In this document: positions 1 to 11,975 of the stretch, piece after piece | How positions within the stretch are numbered: the stretch's first letter is position 1 | Layout of the letters: each line of letters opens with the position of its first letter | DNA from: Naumannella cuiyingiana | GTDB taxonomy: Bacteria; Actinomycetota; Actinomycetes; Propionibacteriales; Propionibacteriaceae | Length of the DNA: 64,000 nucleotides | Direction: 5' to 3' | NCBI RefSeq assembly: GCF_013408305.1 | Contig: NZ_JACBZS010000001.1 | Span: forward strand, 2,542,001-2,606,000 | Program-made: the position numbers and the translations under genes | Notes under the pieces: model-generated | Seen by the model: only the letters and a program-made list of their open reading frames with translations | Databases searched by the model: none | What the model was told of the DNA's origin: nothing

Positions 1-288
1 CGCTCCTGTCAGAAGACCTTCCTCGCCCGCGCCGCGCGCTGGAACGACATGAGTCGCGGCGCGGTGCACTGGCACACGGGCCCCGACGAGCTGGCCACCA
101 GTCTCGGCATGCACGACGTCTTGTCCTGCGGTGTCCGCAACGAGGACGAGGGCCTGTTCCCGATCCAGCACACCTACTGGCTGGAACAGGTACGCCGCGG
201 CGCCGCCGCCGAGCGCGAGCGCGCCGCCACCCGGCCCGCACCCGATCGCGGGCCGGTCGAGCTGATCAGCAACGGACGGAGGGTGTGA
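1..288 (+). CDS. benA: Benzoate 1,2-dioxygenase large (alpha) subunit, C-terminal end
   Basis: This is the last 95 codons of a gene that begins before the window. The fragment matches the C-terminus of benzoate/anthranilate-type Rieske oxygenase alpha subunits, with the tract SRGAVHWHTGPDE followed by NEDEGLFPIQHTYW. The Rieske centre and the mononuclear iron site lie in the missing part. The enzyme, with BenB and the BenC reductase, converts benzoate to its cis-1,2-dihydrodiol. The stop codon is 2 nt before the benB ATG, so the genes are co-transcribed. The benzoate assignment rests mainly on the neighbours (small subunit, then BenC and BenD domains); a substituted-benzoate (toluate) substrate is possible. 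Confidence 0.88.
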   Translation, partial: RSCQKTFLARAARWNDMSRGAVHWHTGPDELATSLGMHDVLSCGVRNEDEGLFPIQHTYWLEQVRRGAAAERERAATRPAPDRGPVELISNGRRV

Positions 289-290
289 TC

Positions 291-845
291 ATGACCAGCA
301 CGCTGACGGCGCCCGAGGAAACGGATGCCGCGCCGGAGCGCACGGTGCCGACGCGGGTGATCGACCCGCGCGAGGTGGAGCAGTTCCTCTATCGGGAGGC
401 GCGCTATCTCGACGATCGGCTCTTCGAACAGTGGGTGGAGTGCTACGCCGAGGATGCGGAGTTCTGGATGCCGGCCTGGGCCGACGACGACGAGCTCACC
501 ACCGATCCGGCGAACGAGCTGTCGCTGATCTACTACGCCAACCGGGCGGGCCTGGAGGATCGCGTCTTCCGGATCCGCACCGAGCGCTCCAGCGCGACCA
601 GCCTGCCGGAGCCGCGGACCAGCCACAACATCACCAATGTGGAGATCATCGAGCAGCGTGGCCCGCTCGTGGATGTGCGGTTCAACTGGCACACCATGTA
701 CTTCCGCTACCACACCGTCGATCCCTACTACGGCACGTCTTTCTACACGATCGACTTCTCCGGCGATGCGCCGCTGATCCGACGGAAGACCGTGGTGCTG
801 AAGAACGACTACATCCACCACGTGGTGGACGTCTACCACATCTGA
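291..845 (+). CDS. benB: Benzoate 1,2-dioxygenase small (beta) subunit
   Basis: 184 residues, the usual size for beta subunits of aromatic-ring hydroxylating dioxygenases, which adopt an NTF2-like fold and build the alpha3beta3 oxygenase. Visible family features are the N-terminal EVEQFLYREARYLDDR helix, the WVECYAEDAEFWMPAW tract and the C-terminal RKTVVLKNDYIHHVVDVYHI strand. I chose ATG 291 over an in-frame GTG at 285 because GGAGGG at 277-282 lies 8 nt upstream. It follows benA directly and precedes the reductase gene by 32 nt. The beta subunit is structural and carries no catalytic metal. Confidence 0.92.
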   Translation: MTSTLTAPEETDAAPERTVPTRVIDPREVEQFLYREARYLDDRLFEQWVECYAEDAEFWMPAWADDDELTTDPANELSLIYYANRAGLEDRVFRIRTERSSATSLPEPRTSHNITNVEIIEQRGPLVDVRFNWHTMYFRYHTVDPYYGTSFYTIDFSGDAPLIRRKTVVLKNDYIHHVVDVYHI

Positions 846-877
846 TCGGCAGCGATCGACGACCGGGAGGAGTGATC

Positions 878-3082
878 ATGAGCCATCAGGTGGTGCTCAA
901 CTTCGAGGACGGGGTCAGTCGCGCCATCGACTGCGATCCCGACATGACCATCGCCGATGCGGCGTACCGGGCCCGGATCAACATCCCGTTCGACTGCCGC
1001 GACGGCGCCTGCGGGACCTGCAAGGCCAAATGCGATGCGGGCGAGTTCGACCCGGGATTCTTCATCGACGACGCGCTGAGCCGCGACGAGGCCGCGGCCG
1101 GGTTCTGCCTGCCGTGCCAGATGAAACCGCTGTCCGATCTGGTCCTGCAGATCTCCTCGACCTCGGAGCTGGCGAAGACGGGTACGCAGAGCTGGCGCGG
1201 CGAGGTGGCCGAGGTGATCCGCCACTCGCCGACCACGGTTGGGCTGAAGATCACCATGGCCGACCGGGAGCGGCTGACCTTCCAGCCCGGGCAGTACGTC
1301 AACATCACCGTGCCCGGCACCGACCAGGTGCGCTCCTATTCGTTCAGCAATGCCGCCGACTCCGCCGAGCTGTCCTTTCTGATCAAGATCACCCCGGGCG
1401 GGGCGATGTCGACCTGGGTCAGCGAGCGCGCGCGGCCGGGCGACCGGTTGGAGTTCAGCGGGCCCCTCGGCTCCTTCTACCTGCGGCCCGTCAAGCGGCG
1501 TGCCCTGCTGCTTGCCGGCGGCACCGGTCTGGCGCCGATCCTGGCCATGTTGCACACGCTGGCGGCCAAGCCGCCCGAACACCCCGTGCACCTGGTCTAC
1601 GGCGCCACCACCGACGACGATGTCGTCCACCTGGCCGATCTTGCCGACTTCGCCGAGCGGATCGAGAACCTGACCTTCGACTGGTGCGTCGCCGACGAGC
1701 GGACCACCGCCCCCAACCAGGGCTACGTGATGAGCCTGATCGACGCCGAGCACCTGGCCGGTGGCGATGTCGATGTCTATCTGTGCGGCCCGCCGCCGAT
1801 GGTCGAGGCCGTCCGCGGCTGGCTGGACGAGCAGGGCATCGCCCCCGCCAGCTTCCATTTCGAGAAGTTCACCGTCGGACGGGCCCACGGCGCGGCTCCG
1901 GCCGAGCCGACTCCGGCAGATCCGCCCGCGGCGGAGCCGGCCCCGCACGCGCCCGCGGCCCGCCCGCGCGTGGCCGCCCGCATCGCCACCGTTCCCGATC
2001 CCGATCAGGCGCACCGGCTCGCCGGGCAGCGGATGCTGGCGCCGGACGACCGGAGGCCCATCTGGTCCGGCGCGCCGACCGGCGGCGGGATGGCCGCGGG
2101 GTGCGCCGAGGCGCGTGAGCTGCATCGTTTCCGGTTCGCCGCCCGCGACCTCGGGCCGGCGCCCGGTGCAGCGCGCCCGCTCGACCGACGCGCCGAGGCC
2201 GTCGCCGCGCGGGCGATCGCCGGTCAGGCCGTCTTCGCCGCCGCCGACCGGGCGCCGCTGGTCGCGCCGCGGCGACGGCGTACCCCCAAACCGGTGACCC
2301 CGCACCCGGGTCGCTTCGCCGACCGGGTCGTGCTGCTGACCGGCGCCGCCCAGGGCATCGGCGCGGCGGTCGCCCGCCGGCTCGCGGCCGAGGGTGCCGA
2401 CCTCGTGCTGGCCGACCGCTCCGAGGTGCTGCACGAGCTGGTCGACGAGCTCGCGGGGGCCCAGGCGGCGGCCGATCCGGTGCTCGCCGACCTGGAGACC
2501 TGGCAGGGCGCCACCGCCGCCGTCGATGCCGCCCTGGCCCGGCACGGGCGCATCGATGTCGCGATCCACACGGTCGGCGGCACGATCTGGGCCAAGCCGT
2601 ACCAGCACTACACGCCGGCCGAGATCGTCGCGGAGCTGAACCGTTCGCTGATGCCGACCCTGTGGGGTTGTCGCGCTGTCGCGCCGGCCATGATCGACGC
2701 CGGTGGCGGGGTCATCGTCAACGTCTCCTCCGTCGCCACCCGCGGGGTGCACCGGGTGCCCTATGCGGCGGCCAAGGGCGGGGTGAACGCGATCACCGCG
2801 TCGCTGGCGATGGAGCTCGCACCGCACGGGATTCGGGTCAGTGCGACCGCCCCGGGCGGCACCCAGGCGCCGCCGCGGCGGATCCCGCGGGGCCCGGCGC
2901 CGGCGACCGAGACCGAGCGGGACTGGTACGCCGCGATCGTCGAGCAGACCACCGCGAGTTCGCTGCTGCATCGCTATGGCACGCTCGACGAACAGGCCGC
3001 CGCGATCTGTTTCCTGGCCTCGGACGAGGCCTCCTACATCACCGGCTCGGTGCTACCGGTCGCCGGTGGCGATCTCGGCTGA
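878..3082 (+). CDS. benC-benD: Fused benzoate dioxygenase reductase (BenC) and cis-diol dehydrogenase (BenD)
   Basis: One 734-residue reading frame holds two enzymes normally encoded separately. Residues 1-335 are BenC: a plant-type [2Fe-2S] ferredoxin domain (C40, C45, C48, C80), an FAD-binding barrel with RSYS at 152-155, and an NAD-binding domain with GGTGLAP 214-220 and CGPPPM 303-308. Residues 336-365 are an Ala/Pro linker and 366-470 a region I do not recognise. Residues 478-734 are a short-chain dehydrogenase like BenD: TGAAQGIG at 488-495 and catalytic S617 or S618, Y629 and K633. The fusion would pass electrons to BenAB and then oxidise the cis-diol to catechol, returning NADH. ATG 878 has GGGAGGAG at 865-872. 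No start suited to a separate benD is evident. Most ben operons keep benC and benD separate. Confidence 0.93.
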   Translation: MSHQVVLNFEDGVSRAIDCDPDMTIADAAYRARINIPFDCRDGACGTCKAKCDAGEFDPGFFIDDALSRDEAAAGFCLPCQMKPLSDLVLQISSTSELAKTGTQSWRGEVAEVIRHSPTTVGLKITMADRERLTFQPGQYVNITVPGTDQVRSYSFSNAADSAELSFLIKITPGGAMSTWVSERARPGDRLEFSGPLGSFYLRPVKRRALLLAGGTGLAPILAMLHTLAAKPPEHPVHLVYGATTDDDVVHLADLADFAERIENLTFDWCVADERTTAPNQGYVMSLIDAEHLAGGDVDVYLCGPPPMVEAVRGWLDEQGIAPASFHFEKFTVGRAHGAAPAEPTPADPPAAEPAPHAPAARPRVAARIATVPDPDQAHRLAGQRMLAPDDRRPIWSGAPTGGGMAAGCAEARELHRFRFAARDLGPAPGAARPLDRRAEAVAARAIAGQAVFAAADRAPLVAPRRRRTPKPVTPHPGRFADRVVLLTGAAQGIGAAVARRLAAEGADLVLADRSEVLHELVDELAGAQAAADPVLADLETWQGATAAVDAALARHGRIDVAIHTVGGTIWAKPYQHYTPAEIVAELNRSLMPTLWGCRAVAPAMIDAGGGVIVNVSSVATRGVHRVPYAAAKGGVNAITASLAMELAPHGIRVSATAPGGTQAPPRRIPRGPAPATETERDWYAAIVEQTTASSLLHRYGTLDEQAAAICFLASDEASYITGSVLPVAGGDLG

Positions 3083-3125
3083 GGCGCCGGTGCGTGGAGC
3101 TGCCCCGTCGCCGCGTGGGGACAAC

Positions 3126-3131
3126 TACAGT
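3126..3131 (+). promoter_or_regulatory. -10 element (TACAGT) of a probable leaderless promoter
   Basis: TACAGT ends exactly 6 nt before ATG 3138 of the LuxR-type regulator, so transcription should start at or beside the A of the start codon. No good ribosome-binding site precedes this ATG. The same geometry recurs at many starts in the window. Confidence 0.55.
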
Positions 3132-3137
3132 GCCGAC

Positions 3138-5846
3138 ATGTCAGCACAGCCCGGTGACGCCGCCGGACTGATCGGCCGGGGAGCCGAGCTGGCCGCGCTG
3201 CGAGCCGTCCTGGCCCGGGTCGGCGGCGGCGAGCCCGCGTTGGTCGTGGTGCACGGCCCCGCCGGCGTCGGCACCAGCGCGCTCGTCGACGCGGCGCTGG
3301 CCGAGGAGCCCGCACCCCGGGTGATCCGCCGTGCCGCCGTGCATTGGGAGTCGAGCCTGCTCGCGGGGATCGCCGCCGGGGCGCCTCATCCGGATCCCGC
3401 GACCGATCCCGATGCCGCGGCCGCCTGGCTCGCCGCGCGCTGCGCCGAGCCGGCCGCGGACGGGCCGGTCGCTCACGTCGTCGAGGACGCGCAGCACGCC
3501 GACACCGCCTCGCTGCGGGCGCTGTCCAGTGCGGTACGCCGGCTCGCGGCGCCCGTGCTGGTCGTCCTGGTCGCCTCGGGTGACCCCGAACGTTGGCCGG
3601 TCGGCCTCGCCGAGGTGCGCGCCGCGCATGCCGACACGGCGATCGCCGTGGCCGGGCTGGGCCCGGCCGATGTGGCATCCCTGGCCGCCTCGCGCGGGCG
3701 GGCCATCGGCGGGTACGGCGCGGGTCGGCTGGCCCGGCACACGGCCGGCTGTCCCGGGCCGATCATCGAGTTGCTGGACTCGCGGCACTCGCTGTGGGAC
3801 GACCCCCGGGTGCCACTACCGGCGCCGCGTTCCGTCGTCGCAGCGTTCCGCCGAGCGCTGGCCGGCGAGCCCCCGGAGGTGACCGAACTGGCCGAGGCGG
3901 CCGCGACGCTGTGCGCGGTCGGGCGGAGCACATCGGGCGACGAGCTGGCCATGCTGCTCGCGGCGGCCGGGTCCGGCGCCGCGGCCGCGCTGTTGCCGAC
4001 GATCGACCGGGCGGTGGGCGCGGGGATCCTGTGTCCCCACGTCGACGGACGGATCGAGTTCGCCAGCCCGCTCGGGCTTGCCGCCGTCCGCGACCGCGTA
4101 CCGCTGACCCGGCGCGTGCGGTGGCACCGGCAGGCGGGTGGGGTGCTCGGTGCCGACCGCGGCCTGTTGCACCGCGTCCTGGCGACCGTCGGGCGCGACG
4201 ACGAGCTCGCCGCATCGGTGATCCGGCGCGCGGAGCAGCTCGCGCTGGCCGGCGCCTGGTCCGACGCTGCCGAGATGTTGATCATGGTCAGCCGGATCGC
4301 CGGAGATCCGGCCGAGTGTCTGCTGCGCGCGGTCGATGCGCTGGTCTCGGCCGGGGATCTGCCCGCCGCTGCGGCGCTGTCGCCGGAGATCGAGGGGTTC
4401 ACCCCGGTCGCCCGCCGGGATGCGGTGATCGGCTATCTCACCGCGCTGCAGGGGCGGGCGCGCGAGGCCGAGCTGCTCTATGAGCGTGCCTGGTCCGGCT
4501 CCGCCGGCACCGTCGGGGCGGACGCGGCGACGGCCGCGCTGATCAGCCAGCGTCGAGCGCTGCACGCGCTGTGCGACTGGCGGCCGGAGGAGCTGGTCGC
4601 CTGGTCGGAGCGGGCACTCGAGTTCGGTGGCGCGACCGCCTCGGCGGTGATCGAGACGAAGGTGCTCTACGGCCTCGGCCATCTGGGCGCCGGCCGGCTC
4701 GCCGAGGCCGAGGAGGCCTATGCCCAGGTGATGGCCGAGATCCCCGACGGGGCCCAGGCCCAGCGCGCCCGGATGGGCCGGGGCTGGTTGCGAATGACGC
4801 AGGACGCCCACGAGGAGGCCCGCCAGGACCTGGAGCGGGCGTTGGCCATTCGCACCTGGGGCGGCTCCGCGCGCATCTCGCTGTGGGCCCATGGCTGGCT
4901 GGCCCGGGTCCTGTACGAGCTCGGCGAATGGGACGCCGCCCTGGAAACGGTCGAGCGCCGGGTGCCGCTGCTGCAACGCTCGGGCCTCGACCTGCAGGCC
5001 CCGCTGTTGCACTGGAGCGCGGCCCGGGTGCATGCGCTGCGCGGCGCGACCGAGCGCGCGGAACGCCACCTGCGCGCGGCCGGGTCGGTGCCGCGGGAGT
5101 ACGCCTGCGCGCTGATCCCGGCGGCGCTGGCCCGCGCGCAGGTCGCCGAGGTACGCGGTGATCATCCGGGAGTGCTGCGTGCCCTGGAACCGGTCGCCGA
5201 ACTCGCCGGGCGCCGCGACATCGACGAGCCCGGTTGCTGGCCGTGGCAACACGCCTGGGCCTCCGCGCTCGTCGCGACCGGCGAGCTGGAGCGTGCCGAT
5301 GTGTTCCTGCGCCCGCACGAGGAGCGCGCGGCGGCCCGCGGCCACCGGACGTCGCTGGGCCGGCTGGGGGAGGTCCGCGGCCGTTGGCTGGCGGCGCGGG
5401 GTCGGCTCGACGAGGCGCGGGCCGCGCACGCGGCCGCGCTGGGGCAGTTGGACCAGCTCACGCGACCGGTCCTGCGCGCGTCGATCAGCCTCTCGCTCGG
5501 CCAGATGCTGCGTCGGGCGGGCAAGCGCAAGGAGGCCGTCGGTGCGCTCGGGGAGGCCCGCGAGCTGTACGCCGGCCTGGCCGCGCAGCCGATGCTGCTG
5601 CGTACCGACCGCGAGCTCCGCGCGGCCGGGCTCGGCACCCGCCGGCCGCTGGTGCTGGCCGCGCTGACCCCGCAGGAGCGGACCGTTGCGGGACTGGTCG
5701 CGAGCGGCGCGACCAACCGGGAGGCGAGCGAGGAGTTGTTCGTCTCGGTCAAGACCGTCGAGTATCACCTGACCCGGATCTACACCAAGCTCGGCCTGCG
5801 CGGCCGGGCCGAGCTCGCCGCCCACTATTCCGAGGCGGACGGGTGA
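3138..5846 (+). CDS. LAL-type LuxR family transcriptional regulator (AAA/NB-ARC-like plus TPR-like region)
   Basis: 902 residues with the layout of large ATP-binding LuxR regulators. The N-terminus is an AAA-like ATPase with GPAGVGTS at 40-47 and a Walker B-like VVEDAQHAD near 115. A long helical repeat (TPR-like) region follows, and the C-terminal LuxR helix-turn-helix starts at LTPQERTVAGLVASG and includes VSVKTVEYHL. The P-loop lysine is replaced by threonine (T46), so nucleotide binding may be weakened or lost. It lies 55 nt after the fused benCD gene in the same direction. In Corynebacterium glutamicum, to my recollection, a LuxR-type regulator also follows benABCD, so a role as benzoate activator is a reasonable inference. 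The start is set by the leaderless -10 element at 3126. Confidence 0.85.
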   Translation: MSAQPGDAAGLIGRGAELAALRAVLARVGGGEPALVVVHGPAGVGTSALVDAALAEEPAPRVIRRAAVHWESSLLAGIAAGAPHPDPATDPDAAAAWLAARCAEPAADGPVAHVVEDAQHADTASLRALSSAVRRLAAPVLVVLVASGDPERWPVGLAEVRAAHADTAIAVAGLGPADVASLAASRGRAIGGYGAGRLARHTAGCPGPIIELLDSRHSLWDDPRVPLPAPRSVVAAFRRALAGEPPEVTELAEAAATLCAVGRSTSGDELAMLLAAAGSGAAAALLPTIDRAVGAGILCPHVDGRIEFASPLGLAAVRDRVPLTRRVRWHRQAGGVLGADRGLLHRVLATVGRDDELAASVIRRAEQLALAGAWSDAAEMLIMVSRIAGDPAECLLRAVDALVSAGDLPAAAALSPEIEGFTPVARRDAVIGYLTALQGRAREAELLYERAWSGSAGTVGADAATAALISQRRALHALCDWRPEELVAWSERALEFGGATASAVIETKVLYGLGHLGAGRLAEAEEAYAQVMAEIPDGAQAQRARMGRGWLRMTQDAHEEARQDLERALAIRTWGGSARISLWAHGWLARVLYELGEWDAALETVERRVPLLQRSGLDLQAPLLHWSAARVHALRGATERAERHLRAAGSVPREYACALIPAALARAQVAEVRGDHPGVLRALEPVAELAGRRDIDEPGCWPWQHAWASALVATGELERADVFLRPHEERAAARGHRTSLGRLGEVRGRWLAARGRLDEARAAHAAALGQLDQLTRPVLRASISLSLGQMLRRAGKRKEAVGALGEARELYAGLAAQPMLLRTDRELRAAGLGTRRPLVLAALTPQERTVAGLVASGATNREASEELFVSVKTVEYHLTRIYTKLGLRGRAELAAHYSEADG

Positions 5847-5853
5847 GCGCGGC

Positions 5854-6957
5854 TCACGGGACGATCGCCTCCATGCCCACGACGCCGAACAGCCAGACCG
5901 CGAAGAGGATTACGGCCACCACCACGAAGCTCCAGCGGAAGCGTCGGCGCAGCCGCCGGCCCTGCGGCGCGATGGTCGGGGGCGCCGCGACGGCGGGCGT
6001 CCCGGCCAACGCGGCGGGCGGCCTGGCGACGGGGGGCGCGGCAGCGCGCGGACCGGCCGCGAGGCGGCGGTCGCGGTAGGTCCGCGACCGGTCCCGCAAC
6101 TGCCGGGCGACCGTGTCGCGGATCGCGGCGAGTCGCTGCCAGGTCGCCGGATCGGTGACCGGCAGTTCGAAGCGGGTGTAGAGGAACATCCAGTTGTCGA
6201 CCACCTCGACGTCGAAGGCATGCGTGCGGTCGATCAGGTGCGCCATCAGGTCCGGGGTGAACACGTAGTAGGCGTCGAAGCCGTACTCGGCGGGGCAGTA
6301 CAGGTCGAAGTGCCGGTCGAACTCACCGCCGAGGGAGAGCCGCTGGTCGCCGGTGAAGCTGACCGGCAGGTTGCTGCCGAAGCCGTTGTTCGCCTTCGCG
6401 TCCAACAGCATGTGCGGCAGGGCGGACTCGAGCCTGATCGCGGCGTACTGCCAGCGATGCTCGCGCCGGTTCTTGCCCGAGCCGGTGACGTAGAAGTGGG
6501 TGCCGCAGTCGGCGACGGGTCCGGCCATCGCGTAAACGTGCTGCTCGGCCCGCTGGTCGTGCCCGAGGCCGAAGATCAGTCCCGGGAAGCCCGCGGGATT
6601 CGAGCGCGGCGAGTACTGCATGCCGTTCGCCCGGGCGAAGCGGGACAGCCGCAGGTGGGTGGGCCAGGTGCGGCCGCCCCGGCCGCGCAGGGCCCGGAAT
6701 CCGACGGCCGCGATCACGCCGAGGACGGCGAGGACCGGCAGCCAACCGACCGGACCCATCCGGCCCATCGCCATCGTGCTCCAGGTGAACATCACCTGGG
6801 ACCCGAAGACCACGATCACCGCGATCATGATGACCGACCGGAACGGGTTGGGCGGGCGCCAGCGCGGGTCGCCGGAACGGGTCATCTCGGTCCGGAACCG
6901 CGCCACCTCCGCGGGGTCGACCGGATCCGTCAGCGGTCGGGTGTCGAATGTCGTCAC
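5854..6957 (-). CDS. Conserved hypothetical membrane protein
   Basis: About 367 residues; I do not recognise a named family. Two N-terminal transmembrane helices (about residues 40-58 and 70-88) precede a soluble domain of about 230 residues that includes YSPRSNPAGFPGLIF and FYVTGSGKNRREHRWQYAAI. An Ala/Pro-rich linker, a basic stretch and one C-terminal transmembrane helix follow. The order resembles proteins with a large domain held between membrane anchors. GTG 6957 is preferred because GGAGG (6967-6963) lies 5 nt upstream; the in-frame GTG at 6963 overlaps that site. It converges on the LuxR-type gene with a 7-nt gap and is divergent from mfd. Confidence 0.7.
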   Translation of the reverse strand: MTTFDTRPLTDPVDPAEVARFRTEMTRSGDPRWRPPNPFRSVIMIAVIVVFGSQVMFTWSTMAMGRMGPVGWLPVLAVLGVIAAVGFRALRGRGGRTWPTHLRLSRFARANGMQYSPRSNPAGFPGLIFGLGHDQRAEQHVYAMAGPVADCGTHFYVTGSGKNRREHRWQYAAIRLESALPHMLLDAKANNGFGSNLPVSFTGDQRLSLGGEFDRHFDLYCPAEYGFDAYYVFTPDLMAHLIDRTHAFDVEVVDNWMFLYTRFELPVTDPATWQRLAAIRDTVARQLRDRSRTYRDRRLAAGPRAAAPPVARPPAALAGTPAVAAPPTIAPQGRRLRRRFRWSFVVVAVILFAVWLFGVVGMEAIVP

Positions 6958-6975
6958 GGGCACCTCCGGCGCCCG

Positions 6976-6981
6976 AGGCTA
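6976..6981 (-). promoter_or_regulatory. -10 element (TAGCCT) for the membrane protein gene
   Basis: TAGCCT on the minus strand predicts a start of transcription near 6969, just before the GGAGG site and GTG 6957. It lies back to back with the mfd -10 element (7009-7014), so the two divergent genes share about 60 bp of promoter DNA. Confidence 0.45.
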
Positions 6982-7008
6982 GCGTCCGCGCGGGTCGGTG
7001 GCCCGCGC

Positions 7009-7014
7009 TAGGCT
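7009..7014 (+). promoter_or_regulatory. -10 element (TAGGCT) of the leaderless mfd promoter
   Basis: TAGGCT is followed by 6 nt and then GTG 7021. No ribosome-binding site is present, which fits a leaderless mRNA whose first codon is the start codon. Confidence 0.65.
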
Positions 7015-7020
7015 GACTCG

Positions 7021-10620
<3,600 letters not shown>

Positions 10621-10654
10621 ACCCGGGCCCCAGCTCGCCCAGTCCGAACCACCC

Positions 10655-10688
10655 GCCGCCGGGCCGGACGCGCTGCCGGCCCGGCGGC
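10655..10688. terminator. Bidirectional hairpin terminator between mfd and the M23 peptidase gene
   Basis: A 13-bp perfect GC stem (10655-10667 with 10676-10688) encloses an 8-nt loop. It sits between two converging genes and has no T-run, the usual form of candidate terminators in GC-rich actinobacteria. Confidence 0.6.
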
Positions 10689-10701
10689 TCCGGGATGTTG
10701 A

Positions 10702-11757
10702 TCAGTAGTTGTAGGTGCGGGCGGGCGTGTAGTTCACGTTGCCGTTGGTCACGTCGACCGTCTTGCCGGAGTAGTTGCCGCCGGTGATCTCGTGGTTGTT
10801 GATCCGGTAGCCGTTCCAGTCCACGTACTTCCCGGCCGCGTTCGGGTCGGAGTAGCTGCGGATCGCGAAGTGCAAGTGCGCGCCGCGCGCGATGCCACCG
10901 CAGGTGACGTTGGTGCCCTGGGTGCCGAGCACGACGTCCTGACCGATGCCGCCGTTCAGGTTCTTCTGGTTCCACATGTGGTAGTAGTCAGTCGAGAAGC
11001 CGTTGTTGTGGATCACCCGGGTCATGCCCGAGCACACCACATAGGCCCGCCCGCCGCGCGCGCTGCGGACGGTGCCGTCGCTGCCGGAGAGGTCGATCGA
11101 ACTCTGCGGCTCGGCGCCGCTCCCGCTCCAGCCGTGCGGGCCGCCGGTCAGGTTGAACCAGGTGCCCTTCTTCACCGGGAACTGCATCCCCAGGTCGGTC
11201 GAGGTGGTCCCGGCCGGGACCCGCGCGCCCCGGGCGTACCCACTCAGCGTGTCGCGCGCCTCGTCGTCGAGGGTTGCGCTCTCGGTCGCGAAGTCGGCGA
11301 ACTGCGGGTCGCCCTCGAGCGCGACGGTCCAGCGGCCGTCGACCTGCCGGGCCAGGTAGACCCAGGCCTCCGGCATCGCGTCCACCCCGGCCTGCGCGGT
11401 GACCACGCTGACCCCCTCGGCCCAGTCACCGGTGGCGGCGCTGACCCGGACCTGGACGTCGCTGCCCTGTCCGGCCAGGCGCTCCAGGCGTTCGCCCGGG
11501 GTGCCCGCGCCGCCGGTGCGCTCGAGCACCTGTGCAAGCACCTCCTCGCCGAGGGCCTCGGCGCCGGGGACGGTGACCGCGTCCTCGGTACGCAGCGAGA
11601 CGTTCTCGCGGTCGATCAGGTCCGTGTCGTCGGCCGCGGCGGGACCGGCGACGAGGAGTGGCACGCCCAGCGCGGCGAGAGCGCCGACGACGAGCGCGAG
11701 TCGTGCGCCGCGCGAGTGCGCGGGATCGGGCGCAGACGAGTGTCGGATCGAAGACAT
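10702..11757 (-). CDS. Secreted M23 family (LasA/beta-lytic type) metallopeptidase
   Basis: 351 residues with a basic, hydrophobic signal peptide ending near AGPAAADD. The C-terminal peptidase domain resembles beta-lytic/LasA endopeptidases, which cut peptidoglycan cross-links or glycine bridges. Candidate zinc ligands are the His of GPHGW, the Asp of SSIDLSG 14 residues later, and the HxH motif in GAHLHFAIRS. Conserved VVCSGMTRVIHNNGFSTDYYHMW and the ending TYNY are also typical. About 150 residues between signal peptide and peptidase may be a propeptide. ATG 11757 is chosen because AAAGG lies 7 nt upstream. Likely role: wall remodelling or attack on other bacteria. It converges on mfd. Confidence 0.87.
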   Translation of the reverse strand: MSSIRHSSAPDPAHSRGARLALVVGALAALGVPLLVAGPAAADDTDLIDRENVSLRTEDAVTVPGAEALGEEVLAQVLERTGGAGTPGERLERLAGQGSDVQVRVSAATGDWAEGVSVVTAQAGVDAMPEAWVYLARQVDGRWTVALEGDPQFADFATESATLDDEARDTLSGYARGARVPAGTTSTDLGMQFPVKKGTWFNLTGGPHGWSGSGAEPQSSIDLSGSDGTVRSARGGRAYVVCSGMTRVIHNNGFSTDYYHMWNQKNLNGGIGQDVVLGTQGTNVTCGGIARGAHLHFAIRSYSDPNAAGKYVDWNGYRINNHEITGGNYSGKTVDVTNGNVNYTPARTYNY

Positions 11758-11975
11758 GACGGGACCTTTCATGAGGGCGGTCGCCCTGCCGGCGACCTGC
11801 TGGATCTGATCAAGCGCCGCACGCACGCGCGGTGGCAATCGATTAAGCGCTGGACTGGACCGACGCGCCGATCGGGCGGGCGGACCCGGCGAATGGTGGC
11901 GGCAGTACCGCGATGGTGAGGCGGCTGCGCGGGGTCGCGTACCATGCCGTGCGGATGCGTGAGCGAAGGAGAACG

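Noticed and set aside
833-2971. A 712-codon open frame opposite the fused benCD gene
   Set aside because: Antisense to two intact catalytic domains; composition not protein-like.
11758-11975. Possible riboswitch (c-di-AMP type) upstream of the M23 peptidase gene
   Set aside because: Such switches precede wall hydrolases in actinobacteria, but I could not find the conserved core sequences or a terminator-like stem here.
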